Below are positions 37,450 to 49,200 of a DNA stretch of 64,000 nucleotides, in pieces. The stretch comes from Pseudomonas sp. GCEP-101 (GTDB taxonomy: Bacteria > Pseudomonadota > Gammaproteobacteria > Pseudomonadales > Pseudomonadaceae). Below the pieces are notes generated by a model. That model was given only the letters and a program-made list of their open reading frames with translations. It made no database searches and was not told the origin of the DNA. The position numbers and the translations under genes were made by a program. Positions within the stretch are counted from its first letter, which is position 1, and each line of letters opens with the position of its first letter. The DNA is taken from the NCBI RefSeq assembly GCF_025133575.1, contig NZ_CP104011.1, positions 5,154,965 through 5,218,964 of the forward strand, read 5' to 3'.

Positions 37450-37890
37450 TCACGCCGGCGGTTGCTGGCGAAACGAAACGCCCAGCCGGTTCCACAGGTT
37501 GATCGCGCCGATGGCCACGGTGAGGTCCACCAGCTCGCGTTCGCTGAACGCGTCGCGGGCCGCCTCGAAGACCTCCAGCGGCACCTGGGACTCGGACAGC
37601 AGCGTCACGGACTCGCACCACGCCAGCGCCGCCCTCTCCCGTTCGGTGAAGAACGGTGACTCGCGCCAGACGCTGACGGCGAACAGGCGCCGTTCGCTCT
37701 CGCCGTTGCGCCGCGCCTCCATGGCGTGCAGGTCGGCGCAGAACGCGCAATGGTTCACCTGCGACACGCGCAGGCGCACCAACTCCAGCAGCGGCTTTTC
37801 CAGCGACAGTTCGAAGATGGCGGCTTCCAGCGCCAGCACCGCCTTCAGCGCTTCCGGCGAGGCGGTGTAGTAATCCAGACGCGGCTGCAT
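37450..37890 (-). CDS. AhpD-like carboxymuconolactone decarboxylase family protein
   Basis: A 146-aa alkylhydroperoxidase-like protein. The redox signature is 'VNHCAFCADLHAMEARRNGE' (about residues 45-64), with the CxxC pair and following histidine of AhpD-type proteins. 'FTERERAALAWCESVTLL' and 'FSERELVDLTVAIGAINLWNRL' complete the family pattern. It probably acts as a small thiol-dependent peroxidase, although many family members have no known substrate. I chose the ATG at 37890 because a longer frame to 38019 adds non-conserved basic sequence. It is divergent from the MocR regulator, a common pairing. Confidence 0.88.
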   Translation of the reverse strand: MQPRLDYYTASPEALKAVLALEAAIFELSLEKPLLELVRLRVSQVNHCAFCADLHAMEARRNGESERRLFAVSVWRESPFFTERERAALAWCESVTLLSESQVPLEVFEAARDAFSERELVDLTVAIGAINLWNRLGVSFRQQPPA

Positions 37891-38039
37891 GACGGCACTC
37901 CAGGGGATGACTCGGTGATTGTGCGCCGCGCCGTCCGGGCGGCGAGTGGCCAATCCAGGGAATTTCCACCGCGCAACTTCACCGCGCCACCGGCCGGCGC
38001 TACGCTTGCGCCACGGCACTGAACCTGCGGAGTCCGCCC

Positions 38040-39470
38040 TTGGAGCTGCACCTGATCATCCACGGCCAGAAGGATCTCGCCGGGCAACTCTATCGCCAGC
38101 TGCGCGAAGCCATCGACTCCGGCCGCCTCGCCGCCGGCAGCCGCCTGCCACCCAGCCGCCTGCTGGCCGAGCAGCTGGGCATTTCGCGCAAGACCATTTC
38201 CGACACCTACGCCCAGCTCACCTACGAGGGCGTGCTGGTGGGCAAGATCGGCAGCGGCACCTTCGTCAACACCCACCTGCCGCGCCACGACCGTCGCCGG
38301 GATGGCGTGCGCTTCGCCAGCCAGGACAACATCGAGCGCTGGGCCAGCCTCGACACGCGCCTGCGCCACCCCGGCGCCGGCACGGCCAGGGCCGACTTCA
38401 TCGGCGGCGCCACCACCCAGCTGCAATTTCCCCAGGAGGAATGGCGGCGCTGCGTGAACCATGCGCTGCGCCAGATGACCGGCCTGCGCGGGCACTACAG
38501 CGCCCCCGAGGGCATCGCGCCGCTGCGCGACGGCATCGCGCGGCACATCGCCTACGCCCGTGGGGTGAACTGCCAGCTGGACGACGTGATGGTCTGCAAC
38601 GGCGCGCAGCAGGCGCTGCACCTGCTCGCCCGCGTCATGCTGCGCCCCGGCGACAAGGCGGCCATGGAGGACCCCGGCTACACCCCGGCGCGGCTGATCT
38701 TCCAGACCCTGGGCGCCGAGGTGGTCAGCGTGCCGGTGGATGCCGAGGGCATCTGCGTGGCGCAGATTCCCGATGGCACGCGGATGATCTACACCACGCC
38801 CTCGCACCAGTTCCCGCTGGGCATGCCGATGAGCCCGGCGCGGCGCGAGGCGCTGCTGGCGCGGGCGCTGGAGCTGGGCGCGCTGGTGATCGAGGATGAT
38901 TACGACAGCGAGTTCCGCTACGAAGGGCGGCCCACCGATGCGCTGCAGAGCCTCGACCGCCACGGCGTGGTGGCCTACATCGGCACGTTCTCCAAGGTGC
39001 TGCTGCCGGAGCTGCGCCTGGGTTACCTGATCCCGCCGCCGAGCCTGTTCCCGGCGCTGGTGCGTGCCCGGCAGATCGTGGACTGGCACAGCTCGACGCT
39101 GCCGCAGTGGGCGCTGGCGCGGTTCATCAGCGAGGGCTACCTGCTCAAGCACATCCGTCGCTGCCACGGCATCTACGCGGGGCGTCGCGAACGCATCCTC
39201 GCGCGGCTGGCGGGCGACCTGTCGCCCTGGCTGGAGGCGGTGCCGTCGGTGGCCGGCTTCCATCTCACCGCCCTGCTGCGCGAGCCGGTCAACGTGGCGC
39301 TGCTCTGCGAGCTGGCGCGCAAGGTCGACGTCGGCCTCTACGGGCTGGCGCCGTTCCATCACCAGGTGCCGGTGCGTGATGGCCTGCTGCTGGGGTTCGG
39401 CGCCATCGACACGCTGGACATCGACCCGGCGCTGGACAAGCTGCGCGACCTGCTGCAGCAGTTGGCCTGA
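38040..39470 (+). CDS. MocR-type (GntR/aminotransferase) transcriptional regulator
   Basis: A 476-aa fusion of a GntR winged helix (about residues 10-75: 'LYRQLREAIDSGRLAAGSRLPPSRLLAEQLGISRKT') and a fold-type I aminotransferase-like domain (about 110-470). The PLP-binding lysine is in 'YIGTFSKVLLPELRLGYL', and 'VIEDDYDSEFRYEGRP' carries the pyridine-ring aspartate. It probably senses PLP or an amino compound and controls the divergent AhpD-like gene, as other MocR/PdxR proteins do with neighbours. The start is a TTG at 38040 with GGAG 7 bases upstream. No in-frame ATG fits the domain boundary. Confidence 0.9.
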   Translation: MELHLIIHGQKDLAGQLYRQLREAIDSGRLAAGSRLPPSRLLAEQLGISRKTISDTYAQLTYEGVLVGKIGSGTFVNTHLPRHDRRRDGVRFASQDNIERWASLDTRLRHPGAGTARADFIGGATTQLQFPQEEWRRCVNHALRQMTGLRGHYSAPEGIAPLRDGIARHIAYARGVNCQLDDVMVCNGAQQALHLLARVMLRPGDKAAMEDPGYTPARLIFQTLGAEVVSVPVDAEGICVAQIPDGTRMIYTTPSHQFPLGMPMSPARREALLARALELGALVIEDDYDSEFRYEGRPTDALQSLDRHGVVAYIGTFSKVLLPELRLGYLIPPPSLFPALVRARQIVDWHSSTLPQWALARFISEGYLLKHIRRCHGIYAGRRERILARLAGDLSPWLEAVPSVAGFHLTALLREPVNVALLCELARKVDVGLYGLAPFHHQVPVRDGLLLGFGAIDTLDIDPALDKLRDLLQQLA

Positions 39471-39504
39471 GCCCTCGCTTCGATACCCGGTCGCTCTGGA
39501 CGAA

Positions 39505-39897
39505 TCCTGTAGGAGCGGGCCACGCCCGCGAACCGCGGACAATGTCCGCGCATCCCGGTGTGCATCAATGCCGTGAGCCCTGCTCACGGATCGCAGGCAT
39601 GGCCCGCTCCTACAAAAGCCGCGCCGGGGCGTGCCCTCTCCCCCGCCCCCGCCCTTAAGGGAGAGGGAACTGCCCGTGCCGGCTGACATCCTGGTTTCAA
39701 CCTGCACAGTACAGTCCCCTCTCCCTTCAGGGAGAGGGAAACACAGGCACGGACTTTCAGAGAAAGACAGTTGCTCCTACAAAAGGCACGCCACGGAGCG
39801 CTTTCGTAGGAGCGGACTCTGTCCGCGATCGCTTTCCGGCCACTGCGGGCATGACCGATGCCCCATCGCGGACGAAGTCCGCTCCTACAGGCGTCGG
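39505..39897. repeat. Mixed REP and GA-rich repeat block
   Basis: REPs at about 39508-39530, 39597-39615, 39805-39830 and 39868-39890 (tgtaggagcgggccacgccc, gtaggagcggactctgtccg and relatives) surround a GA/CT-rich element at 39632-39740 (gccctctccc... and cctctcccttcagggagagg). Together with 39898-40071, in which I see no gene, this fills the 600-bp gap before the small monooxygenase. Confidence 0.8.
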
Positions 39898-40071
39898 AGG
39901 CATCGCAACACGGCCCCAACAGATTGGCCCGGCGGTTTTTCGTGGAATTGGCGGTTCAGGCGCGCAGCGCAGGCTCGTACCCTTTCAGCATCGGCTTTGA
40001 AAGCCGGTTCCGGCCTTTACCGGATGCCGGCGCCAGCGCCCAATGGCCACCCCAGCACAAGGAGCCTCGCC

Positions 40072-40362
40072 ATGTCCCCGTCCGCCATTGCCATCGTTCG
40101 CGTCCAGGCAGTCCCCGGCCAGGCCGCGGCGCTGGGTACTCACCTGTCTGCCCTGCTGGCGCAGGTGCGCCGGCAACCCGGTTGCCAGGCCGGCGAGCTG
40201 CACGCGCTGGCTGCCGACCGCTGGCAGGTGCTCACCCGCTGGGCCAGCCAGGCCGAGCTGGAGGCGCACCTGTCCGGGCCGAGCGCGCAGGCCTGGCTTG
40301 GCCAACTCGGCTGCGGCGACCTGGCGCTGGGCCTGGAGTTCGAAAGCCGCAGCGCCGAGTGA
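40072..40362 (+). CDS. Antibiotic biosynthesis monooxygenase (ABM) domain protein
   Basis: A 96-aa single ABM/dimeric alpha-beta barrel domain: 'IAIVRVQAVPGQAAALGTHLSALLAQVRRQPGCQAGELH', then 'WQVLTRWASQAELEAHLSGPSAQAWL'. Proteins of this size act as small quinone or heme-type monooxygenases or as detoxifying enzymes; the substrate cannot be told. GGAG lies 7 bases before the ATG. It ends one base before the convergent SDR stop. Confidence 0.82.
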   Translation: MSPSAIAIVRVQAVPGQAAALGTHLSALLAQVRRQPGCQAGELHALAADRWQVLTRWASQAELEAHLSGPSAQAWLGQLGCGDLALGLEFESRSAE

Positions 40363-40363
40363 T

Positions 40364-41152
<789 letters not shown>

Positions 41153-41255
41153 GCGGTGCCTCCGGAAGATGGGTCGATGCGCGGCCGATCCTTGCGCAAG
41201 GCGGCCATGGAGCGCTGAGCATAGATGACCACCGGCGCCGCGCCGGCTCGCAGGC

Positions 41256-42890
41256 TCAACGGTCGCCGCCGGCCTCAGGCCTGGCCGGCGCGGCGTGCCA
41301 CTGCTCGCGCGGCACCCACTTGGGCTGCTGCGGGTCGCCCAGGTAGTGCGGCGACATGATCTGCACGCCGTACTCGTTGAACACGTCCTGGATATGCGCG
41401 TGCAGCAGGCTGAGCAGCTCCGCCCGCGGGCGCGGCTCGCTGGGAATCGCCTGGGCCACCAGGCGGTATTCGGGGTAGAAGTCCGACAGCGCGGTCTGGA
41501 ACACCTGCGGCGTGGGCGTCGCGAGAATCCCCTCGGTACGCCGCGCCGCCTCGATCAGCATGGCCTCCACCTGCCGCCAGGGCGTGTCGTAGCCGATGGT
41601 GACCACGGTATCCACCACGTAGCCGGTGCCCTGCACGATGCGCGAGTAGTTCTTGGTCACCGAGCTGGTGATCATCGAGTTGGGCAGCGTCAGCACCTCG
41701 CCCAGGCCGGTGCGGATGGTGGTGTTGAACATGCCGACCTCAGTGACCGTGCCTTCATGCTCGCCGACCCGCACGAACTCCCCGGCACGCAAGGTGCGCG
41801 AATAGGTGAGGATCAGCCCCGACGCCGCCTGCCCGATGACGCTGGACGCGCCCAGGGAAATCATCAGGCCCACCAGCACCGACAGGCCCTTGAAGGCCTC
41901 GGTGCCGGAGCCGGGCAGGTACGGATAGGCCATGACGATGGCGAACAGCCAGATCGCCAGGGAGGTCAGCCGCGTGGTCGGCTGCAGGGTTTCCACGGTC
42001 AGCCAGCGCAGGTTGCCCGGCCGTGCCAGCCGCTGCAGCAGGCGGCGGCTGAAACCGCTGAAGGCGCGGGCGATGAGCAGGATGCACAGCGCCACCGCCA
42101 GGCCGGGCAGCGCATCGAGTATGCCGTTGACCAGGTAGTGCGCCAGGTCCAGCAGGTGCACGTTGAGGCTCTCGCCCCACGGCCGGGTGTAGGGGAACTG
42201 TGACAGCACGAAGCTCAGCCACTGATAGCTCAGCAGCGCCACCACCAGCCAGTAGAGCAGCGACAGCGACCGCCCCAGCAGGCCTTGCAGGTGCTGGGTA
42301 TCCAGCAGCGGCGTGCCGCCCAGCCGCAGCAGGTGGGTGCGCCGACGCATCAGCCGCGGCAGCACGCCCAGGGCCTTGCCGCGCAGATAACCGGCGGCGC
42401 GCAGCAGCAGACCGTAGAGCACGCTGGCCAGCGCCGCATAGCCGGCGGCGCGGAGCAAAAAGTGCAGGCTGCGCGCCTCGCCGCTTTCCACCACGACCTG
42501 GCGCAGATTGGCGGCGGCCTTCTCCGCCGCCGCGCGCACCGAGGTGCCGGGCGGGTCGACGTCCTGCGGGGTAACGATGAAGGCGCGGCTGTAGCCCAGC
42601 AGCACCAGGTAGCTGTCCTGGATCGGGTCGATGCCGACGGCGAGCTCGCCCCCGTTTTCCAGCGCCTCGCCGATGATGGTGGTGGCCCGGTGCACCCGCG
42701 CCGCGGGCGACTCGCCCAGCAGCGTGCCGCGAAATACGATGACGCTGCGGTTATCGATCTTCAATTCTGCCGGCGGTTGCTCGCCGGCCACCACGGCGGC
42801 ATCCCCTGCCGATGACGCTGCTGTCGCCGCCAACGGCCAGATGGCCAGCAGCATCCACAGGATCGCCCGCCCCGCCGAGCTCTTGACCAT
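41256..42890 (-). CDS. MscS-family mechanosensitive channel
   Basis: A 544-aa inner-membrane channel protein. It has a signal-like N-terminus (ILWMLLAIWPLAATAASS), a periplasmic segment (about residues 25-150), several membrane helices (about 155-400), and the MscS core. The pore-lining helix 'GLSVLVGLMISLGASSVIGQAASGLILTYSR' and the beta domain 'RAGEFVRVGEHEGTVTEVGMFNTTIRT...LTLPNSMI' are clear. It would act in osmotic adaptation or small-ligand gating. I chose the ATG at 42890, with GGGGGA about 6 bases upstream; ATGs at 42896 and 42965 are alternatives. Confidence 0.9.
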   Translation of the reverse strand: MVKSSAGRAILWMLLAIWPLAATAASSAGDAAVVAGEQPPAELKIDNRSVIVFRGTLLGESPAARVHRATTIIGEALENGGELAVGIDPIQDSYLVLLGYSRAFIVTPQDVDPPGTSVRAAAEKAAANLRQVVVESGEARSLHFLLRAAGYAALASVLYGLLLRAAGYLRGKALGVLPRLMRRRTHLLRLGGTPLLDTQHLQGLLGRSLSLLYWLVVALLSYQWLSFVLSQFPYTRPWGESLNVHLLDLAHYLVNGILDALPGLAVALCILLIARAFSGFSRRLLQRLARPGNLRWLTVETLQPTTRLTSLAIWLFAIVMAYPYLPGSGTEAFKGLSVLVGLMISLGASSVIGQAASGLILTYSRTLRAGEFVRVGEHEGTVTEVGMFNTTIRTGLGEVLTLPNSMITSSVTKNYSRIVQGTGYVVDTVVTIGYDTPWRQVEAMLIEAARRTEGILATPTPQVFQTALSDFYPEYRLVAQAIPSEPRPRAELLSLLHAHIQDVFNEYGVQIMSPHYLGDPQQPKWVPREQWHAAPARPEAGGDR

Positions 42891-43232
42891 TGCCATCCCC
42901 CGTCGTCCTGGTTTGCATGTTGTTCCGATCGTTCGCACAAGCGTAGCCAACGCTGGGCAGTCCACCGGGGTGACGGCAATCAGGGGTCGCTCCCGCCGGC
43001 GTTCCTCTTCAGCCCTGATCCCATGGTCAGATTCCCAGCCCGCGCCGGCAGCGGCCCCGAGCGAAATTTATGTAAGAAAAACGGTACATGCCGGGTGCGA
43101 AATGTAGTGCGCTCCATCGCTTATGCCGCTGTAACTACTGGCGAAAATTGCTTTTCCGACTAGCGTCAATTCCGTAAGCAGATATGCGTAGGACTGCTTT
43201 TCTCTCGGGATTGACCAGTTGGAAATAGGGAA
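42891..43232. promoter_or_regulatory. Upstream region of the giant adhesin gene
   Basis: About 340 bp without a gene between divergent units. The last 170 bp (from 43065) are noticeably more AT-rich than the flanks and must hold the adhesin promoter; candidate AT-rich stretches are at 43067-43082 and 43140-43200. A weak ribosome site (AGGGA) precedes the ATG at 43233. No operator could be assigned. Confidence 0.45.
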
Positions 43233-46200
43233 ATGCAGGCCAAATATCGCTCGAAGCTTTTCCAGCCGGCGGCGCACGCCCTGGCCCTGGAGCAACGCAT
43301 TCTGTTCGACGGCGCCGCCGCTGCGGCCGTCGACCAGCAACACCACGACAGCACCGCCGCCGAGGCGAAGGACACCGCCCAGCCGGCCACCGCCGTCGAG
43401 GCCCGCGCCCAGGCCGCCGCGCCCGCCCAGCCCGCGCCGCGCAACCTGGTGGTGATCGACGCCCGCCTGGAGAACCGCGACCAGCTCGCCGCCAACCTGC
43501 CGGTGGGCTCCAGCGCGCTGGTGGTGGACGCCGGCCAGGACGCCATTGCCGCGATCAGTAATGCGCTGGCGCAGCTGGGCAAGGTGGATTCCATCCAGAT
43601 CTTCTCCCACGGAGCCACCGGCCAGTTCACCCTGGGCAACCAGACCTTCACCCGCCAGAGCGTCGACCAGTTGGGCGAGCGCCTCAGCGCCTGGCGCGGC
43701 GAACTCAACGCCGGGGCAGACATCCAGCTGTATGGCTGCGACGTCGGCGCCGGCAGCGCCGGGCAGGCGCTGGTCGATGAACTGGCGCGCTGGACCGGCG
43801 CGGACGTCGGCGCGTCCAGCAATGCGACCGGCGCCCGCAGCGCCGGCGGCGACTGGGACCTGGAAGTGCGCGCCGGCGACGTGGACAAATCCATCGCCCT
43901 GGGTGCCGATACCCTGCTCAGCTTCCAGGGCCTGCTGGCCAACGCCAGCCCCACCGTGGCCATGGGCAGCGGCGGCGCGGGCGTGCGCCTGGGCGATACC
44001 TTCACCTTCGACGTGATCTTCAGCAACCCGTCCACCCAGGTGGGCTACGCGCCCTATATCGACCTGTTCATGCCGGCCACCGGGCGCGACGGCAACGACG
44101 GCGCCACCTTCGTCTCCGCCACCTACCTGGGCCAGGCGGTGAAAAGCTTTGTGATCACCTTCGACGCCAGCGGCAACACCACCCACCCGCTGGCCAAGGA
44201 CGCCAACGGCAGCGCCCTGGTGATCAACGCCGCCAGCGTCGGCATGAAGCCCGGCGACCAGATGGTGGTGCTGCAACTGCCCTACGCCAGCGTCGCCAGC
44301 GGCCAGCCGGCCATCGACATCCAGATCACCGCGCAACTGAGCAACCTGGCCGACACCAGCTATTCCGACGGCGCGCCCAACCTCACCATCAATGCCCGGG
44401 GCGGCTTCGAGTACGGCAACGATTCGCTGAACAACCCCGCGCAGGACCCGACCCTGGTGGAGGCCGCGCTGCACAGCTTCGTGGTCACCCCGACGCTGCT
44501 GTCGGTGACCCAGACGGTGAACATGCCCGAGGGCGAGACCGTCACCGGGCCGAACTTCACCCGCACCGAGACGGTCACCGTGACCCCGGCCCCCGGCCAG
44601 ACGCTGACCAACGTCACCGTCACCCAGACCGTGCCGGACCAGGTCCACGTCAGCTCCATCACCCCCGGCGCCGGCGGCACCCTGACCTCCATCACCCTGC
44701 ACGACGGCACCGTGCTGACCAACCCGACGCTGATCGCCGCGGCGCTGAACAACCCCAACGTGTTCGTCGCCAGCTACAGCATCCACTACGACACCCTGAG
44801 CGCCGCCAGCACCACCACGGTCGGCTTCTACGTGCCGGAGATCGACGCGGCCGGGCGCCCGGTGCTCGACCCCGCCACCGGCAACCCGCGCACCATCACC
44901 TTCGGCACCGCCACCGTGAGCGGCGACTGGAACCCGCTGGACGTGCGCGACCGCCCCCTCGACCCGGACGGCTACCCCTTCACCGTCACCGGCGATGGCG
45001 CGGGCGTCACCTTCGTCGCCAAGTCCATCACCCTGCTCAAGACGGTGAACCTGCAGAACGACGTCGGCAGCGTCGGCATCACCCCCGGCGATACGCTGCG
45101 CTACACCATGGACGTGGCGATTTCCGACTTCTACGCCTTCGGCAAGAACATCCTCGGCCAGGGCACCTTCACCGTCACCGACCAGCTCAGCGACGGCCAG
45201 ACCTTCTCCGCCGCCAACCCGCCGAGCATCGTCATCCAGCAGCACGGCGGCACCCAGGTCATCCCGGTGATCTACACCGCCACGGTGAATGCCGACGGCA
45301 GCACCACGCTGGTCTTCGACATCGGCGCCTCCATCGCCGCCGCCGTGCAGGGGCCGGGCCTCTACGCGCTGTTCGGCGACCTCTGGGACGGCGATGCGCA
45401 GGAAGGCGCCACGCGGATGTCCATCGTCTACGACGCCACCATCGACACCACCTACACCACCGACCACCCGCCCCACGACCAGCTCAACGAGGGCGACAGC
45501 GTCAGCAACAACGCGGTGGTGGACGCCACCGTGCTGCGCGACTCGGTGAACCTGGGCGGCGAGCAGACCGACGGCTCCGCCACCACCAGCACCATCCAGA
45601 CCTCGCAGATCGACATCCAGCTGACCCAGGTGAACGGTGGCGCGCCCGGCAGCAGCGAACTGCGCCCCGGCGACGTGGTGACCTTCACCATCACCTACGA
45701 CCTGCTGGTGGCGGACTACGAGAACTTCACCCTCACCGCCTACCTGCCGCTGCCGCTGCTCACCTCCCAGGTGGTCGACTGGACCCAGGGCACCGGTGTC
45801 GGCCAGTGGACCTTCGGCGCCGGCAACAACATCGGCGACGTGCCGGACTCCGTGCGCACCGGGCCGGGCAACTCGATCATCTTCAACTTCGGCAACTACG
45901 CCTCCACAGGCCTCAACGGCGCCCGCGTGCAGGTGCAATTCACCATGCGGGTGGGCGACCAGCCCTTCGCTGACCAGCGCGAACTCGACGTGCTGGCGCA
46001 ATCCAGCCAGACCACCACCATCGACAAGACGGTGCTGATCTCCTCGGACGTGGCGGTGATCGAATCGGTCGCCGAGCCGGTGCTGGACATCAAGCACGGC
46101 GTAGTCTCCACCACCCACGGCACGGTGACCGGCACCACCGGCACCTGGGCCCAGCCGGGCACCAGCGGCGTGCCCTTCAGCGGCAGCGTCACCAGCCTGG

Positions 46201-49200
46201 CGGCGGTGGACGGCAACGTCAGCGGCATCGACGGCGCCGACACCCTGCGCCTGGCCACGGCGATCAAGAACAGCGGCGGCGGCAACGCCTTCGACGTGTC
46301 CACCAGTATCACCCTGCCGGCGGGCCTGGCCTTCGTCGGCGGCAGCCTGTCCAGCGCCAACCTGCAGATCCATCGCGGCGACGGCACGCTGCTGGTGCAG
46401 GGTGTGGACTACAGCGTGAGCGGCAACAGCATCACCTTCCTCGACGCCAACAACCAGGGCACCCTGCTCGCCGGCCGCGCCGGCACCGCCAATGACCTAT
46501 CCGGCGCCAACGTGGTGGTGATCACCTACGACGTCACCGTCGATAACGCCATCCTCGCCTCGCGCACCCTGCAGAGCAGCGCCGCGCTGACCCACTACGC
46601 CAGCGTCGAGGGCGGCCAGGACTTCACCCCGGTGGACCTCGTCGAGGTCGCCAACCAGCAGGTGGCCGCGCCAAGCATCAGCAAGACCTACCAGAACGGC
46701 AGCCTCAGCGACGACGACTCCAGCGCCAGCCACACCACCGGCAGCAACCTGGTGATCGGCGAGAAGATAACCTACGACATCGTCGTCACCCTGCCCGAAG
46801 GCAGCACCGCCAACCTGCGCCTGGCCGACCTGATCCCGCCGGGCCTGCGCCTGGATCTCACGGCATTCGGCGGCGCCGGGTACCAGATCATCACCACGGC
46901 CGCCGGCAGCGGCGCGCTGGGCCTGGATTTCGCCGGCAACGTCAGCGTCCTCAGCTTCAGCGGCGACGGCAGCGATGGCGGCGACCTGAACCTGGTGTTC
47001 AGCGCCGCGGGCTCCACGGCGGACAACAACCTGGGCAACAACGCCTTCGTCATCCGCCTGGTGCTGGTGGCGAGCAACGTGCAGGGCAACCAGCAGGGCG
47101 TCACCCTGAACAACGGCGCGCAGCTGACCTACAGCGACCCCGACGGCGACACGCCCAATGGCGCCACGGCGGTCGACCGCACCGTCGCCAGCCCGCAGCA
47201 GCCGGCGGTGACCATCGTCGAGCCGACCCTGACCGTCAGCCAGCAGGTGCTCTCCACGCCCACCTACGGCGGCTTCGACGAAGGCGACACGGTCACCTAC
47301 ACCATCACCATCGGCAACACGTCCGGCACCAATGCCTTCGACCTCAGCCTGCTGAACATCCTGCCCACGCAGATGGACAACATCGTCATCAACGGCACGG
47401 TCTACAACGGCGGCGCCACCAACAACGGCGGCGTGGACTTCGTCATCCAGAACGGCCAGCTGGTCACCGCCAACGGCGCCAACATCGATATCGCCAACGG
47501 CGGCAGCATCGTCATCACCCTGACGGGCGTGGTGAACGCCACGGCAGCCGGCCAGGCGGTCATTTCCAACAGCGTCGTGGTGCGCTGGACCAGCCTGGAC
47601 GGGCTCAGCAACGCCACCGACACCGCCGCTGGCGAGCGCGGCGGCGACGACGGGCTGCTCAACTCCGGCGTGCTCAACGACTACCGGCAGATCAACACGC
47701 TGCTGATCCCCGTCACCAACGGCATCCAGGTGTCCCGCGTGGGCGGCCTGGACGCGACGCCCCCGGCCACCAACAGCTCCGGCGTCACAGATACCGCCGG
47801 GCTGGAGGAAACCGTGGTGGTCGGCGAGATCGTCCGCTATCGCGTGGCGGTCGTGGTGCCCACCGGCGACAACCCCAACTACCAGATCCGCATCGAGCTG
47901 GCTGCTGGGCTGGAATTCATCCCCGCCAACCTCAACAACATCCTCATCGCCCTGGGCTCCAGCGCCCTCGGCGGGCTGACCACCGACGCCACCAACCTGA
48001 TCAGCGGCGGCACGCTGGGCATGGTCGGCAACCAGAACAGCGACGTCTCGCTGCCGATCCACCCGGACCTGTCCGGCGACAAGCCCACCGGCGTCTTCGA
48101 CATCAACAACGGCCGCCTGCAGATCGTCACCAACGCCGACGGCAGCCAGACCGTGACCTTCAACCTGGGCAACCTCACCAACACCGAGGTCAACGACGGC
48201 GACATCGAGGGTGTGATCCTCGAGTTCAACGTCCGCGTCGCCAACATCGCCAGCAACCAGAGCGGCAAGCAACTGGGCGTGAACGTGTTCGAACACGTCG
48301 GCGACAACGGCGGGGTCGATCGCGGCCACAGCGCCACGGTCTTCGAGCACGTGGTGGAACCGAGCTTCACCGGCATGGACAAGTCGGTGATCGACATCGC
48401 CGCCGGCAGCGTCGCCGGCACCACCTCGGCCACCGTGTCGGTCGGTTTCACCCAGAACGGCGAGGTGCCGGCCTACAACGTCGTGCTGCGCGACCAGTTC
48501 CCCAACGGCAGCGACTACGCCATCCAGAGCATCGTCATCAACGGCACCTCCTACACCACCGGCACCCTGCCCGCCGGCGTCACCGCCAGCATCGTCGGTG
48601 GCCAGGTGGTGCTCAACTTCGACCAGTTGAACGTCGGCGACACGGTCCAGGTGATCTACAGCGTCACCTTGCCCAACACCATCGTCCCCGATGACGCCAG
48701 CAGCTCGGCGGTACTGACCTGGACCAGCCTGCCCACCAGCTTCGAGAACGCCGGCTGGGGCGGCTCGCTGCCGCTGACCGCCGGCGGCGTCGACGGTGAG
48801 CGCACCGGCCAGGACGGCGCGAGCGGGCTGAACAACTACATCCTCAGCGACGGCGCCGGCATGGGCGTGGTGCAAGGCACCCTGTGGGATGACACGAAAT
48901 CGGCCACCAACAGCGTGACGCCCGACGGCCCCGGCCTGGGCGGCATCGGCGTGACGTTGACCTGGGCCGGCGACGACGGCCTGTTCGGCACCGGCGACGA
49001 CCGCCTCTTCAGCACGACGACGGCCGCCGACGGCACCTACCAGTTCGCCATCCTGCCCTCGGGCAACTACCTCGTGGCGGTGGCGCAGAACTTCGCCCAG
49101 GCGAGCAACAACCGCTTCCACGTGCGCGTCGATACCGACACCGGCACCTCCACCGTGGGCCTGGGCAGCATCAACCTGAACCTCGCCGAAGGCGCCATCG

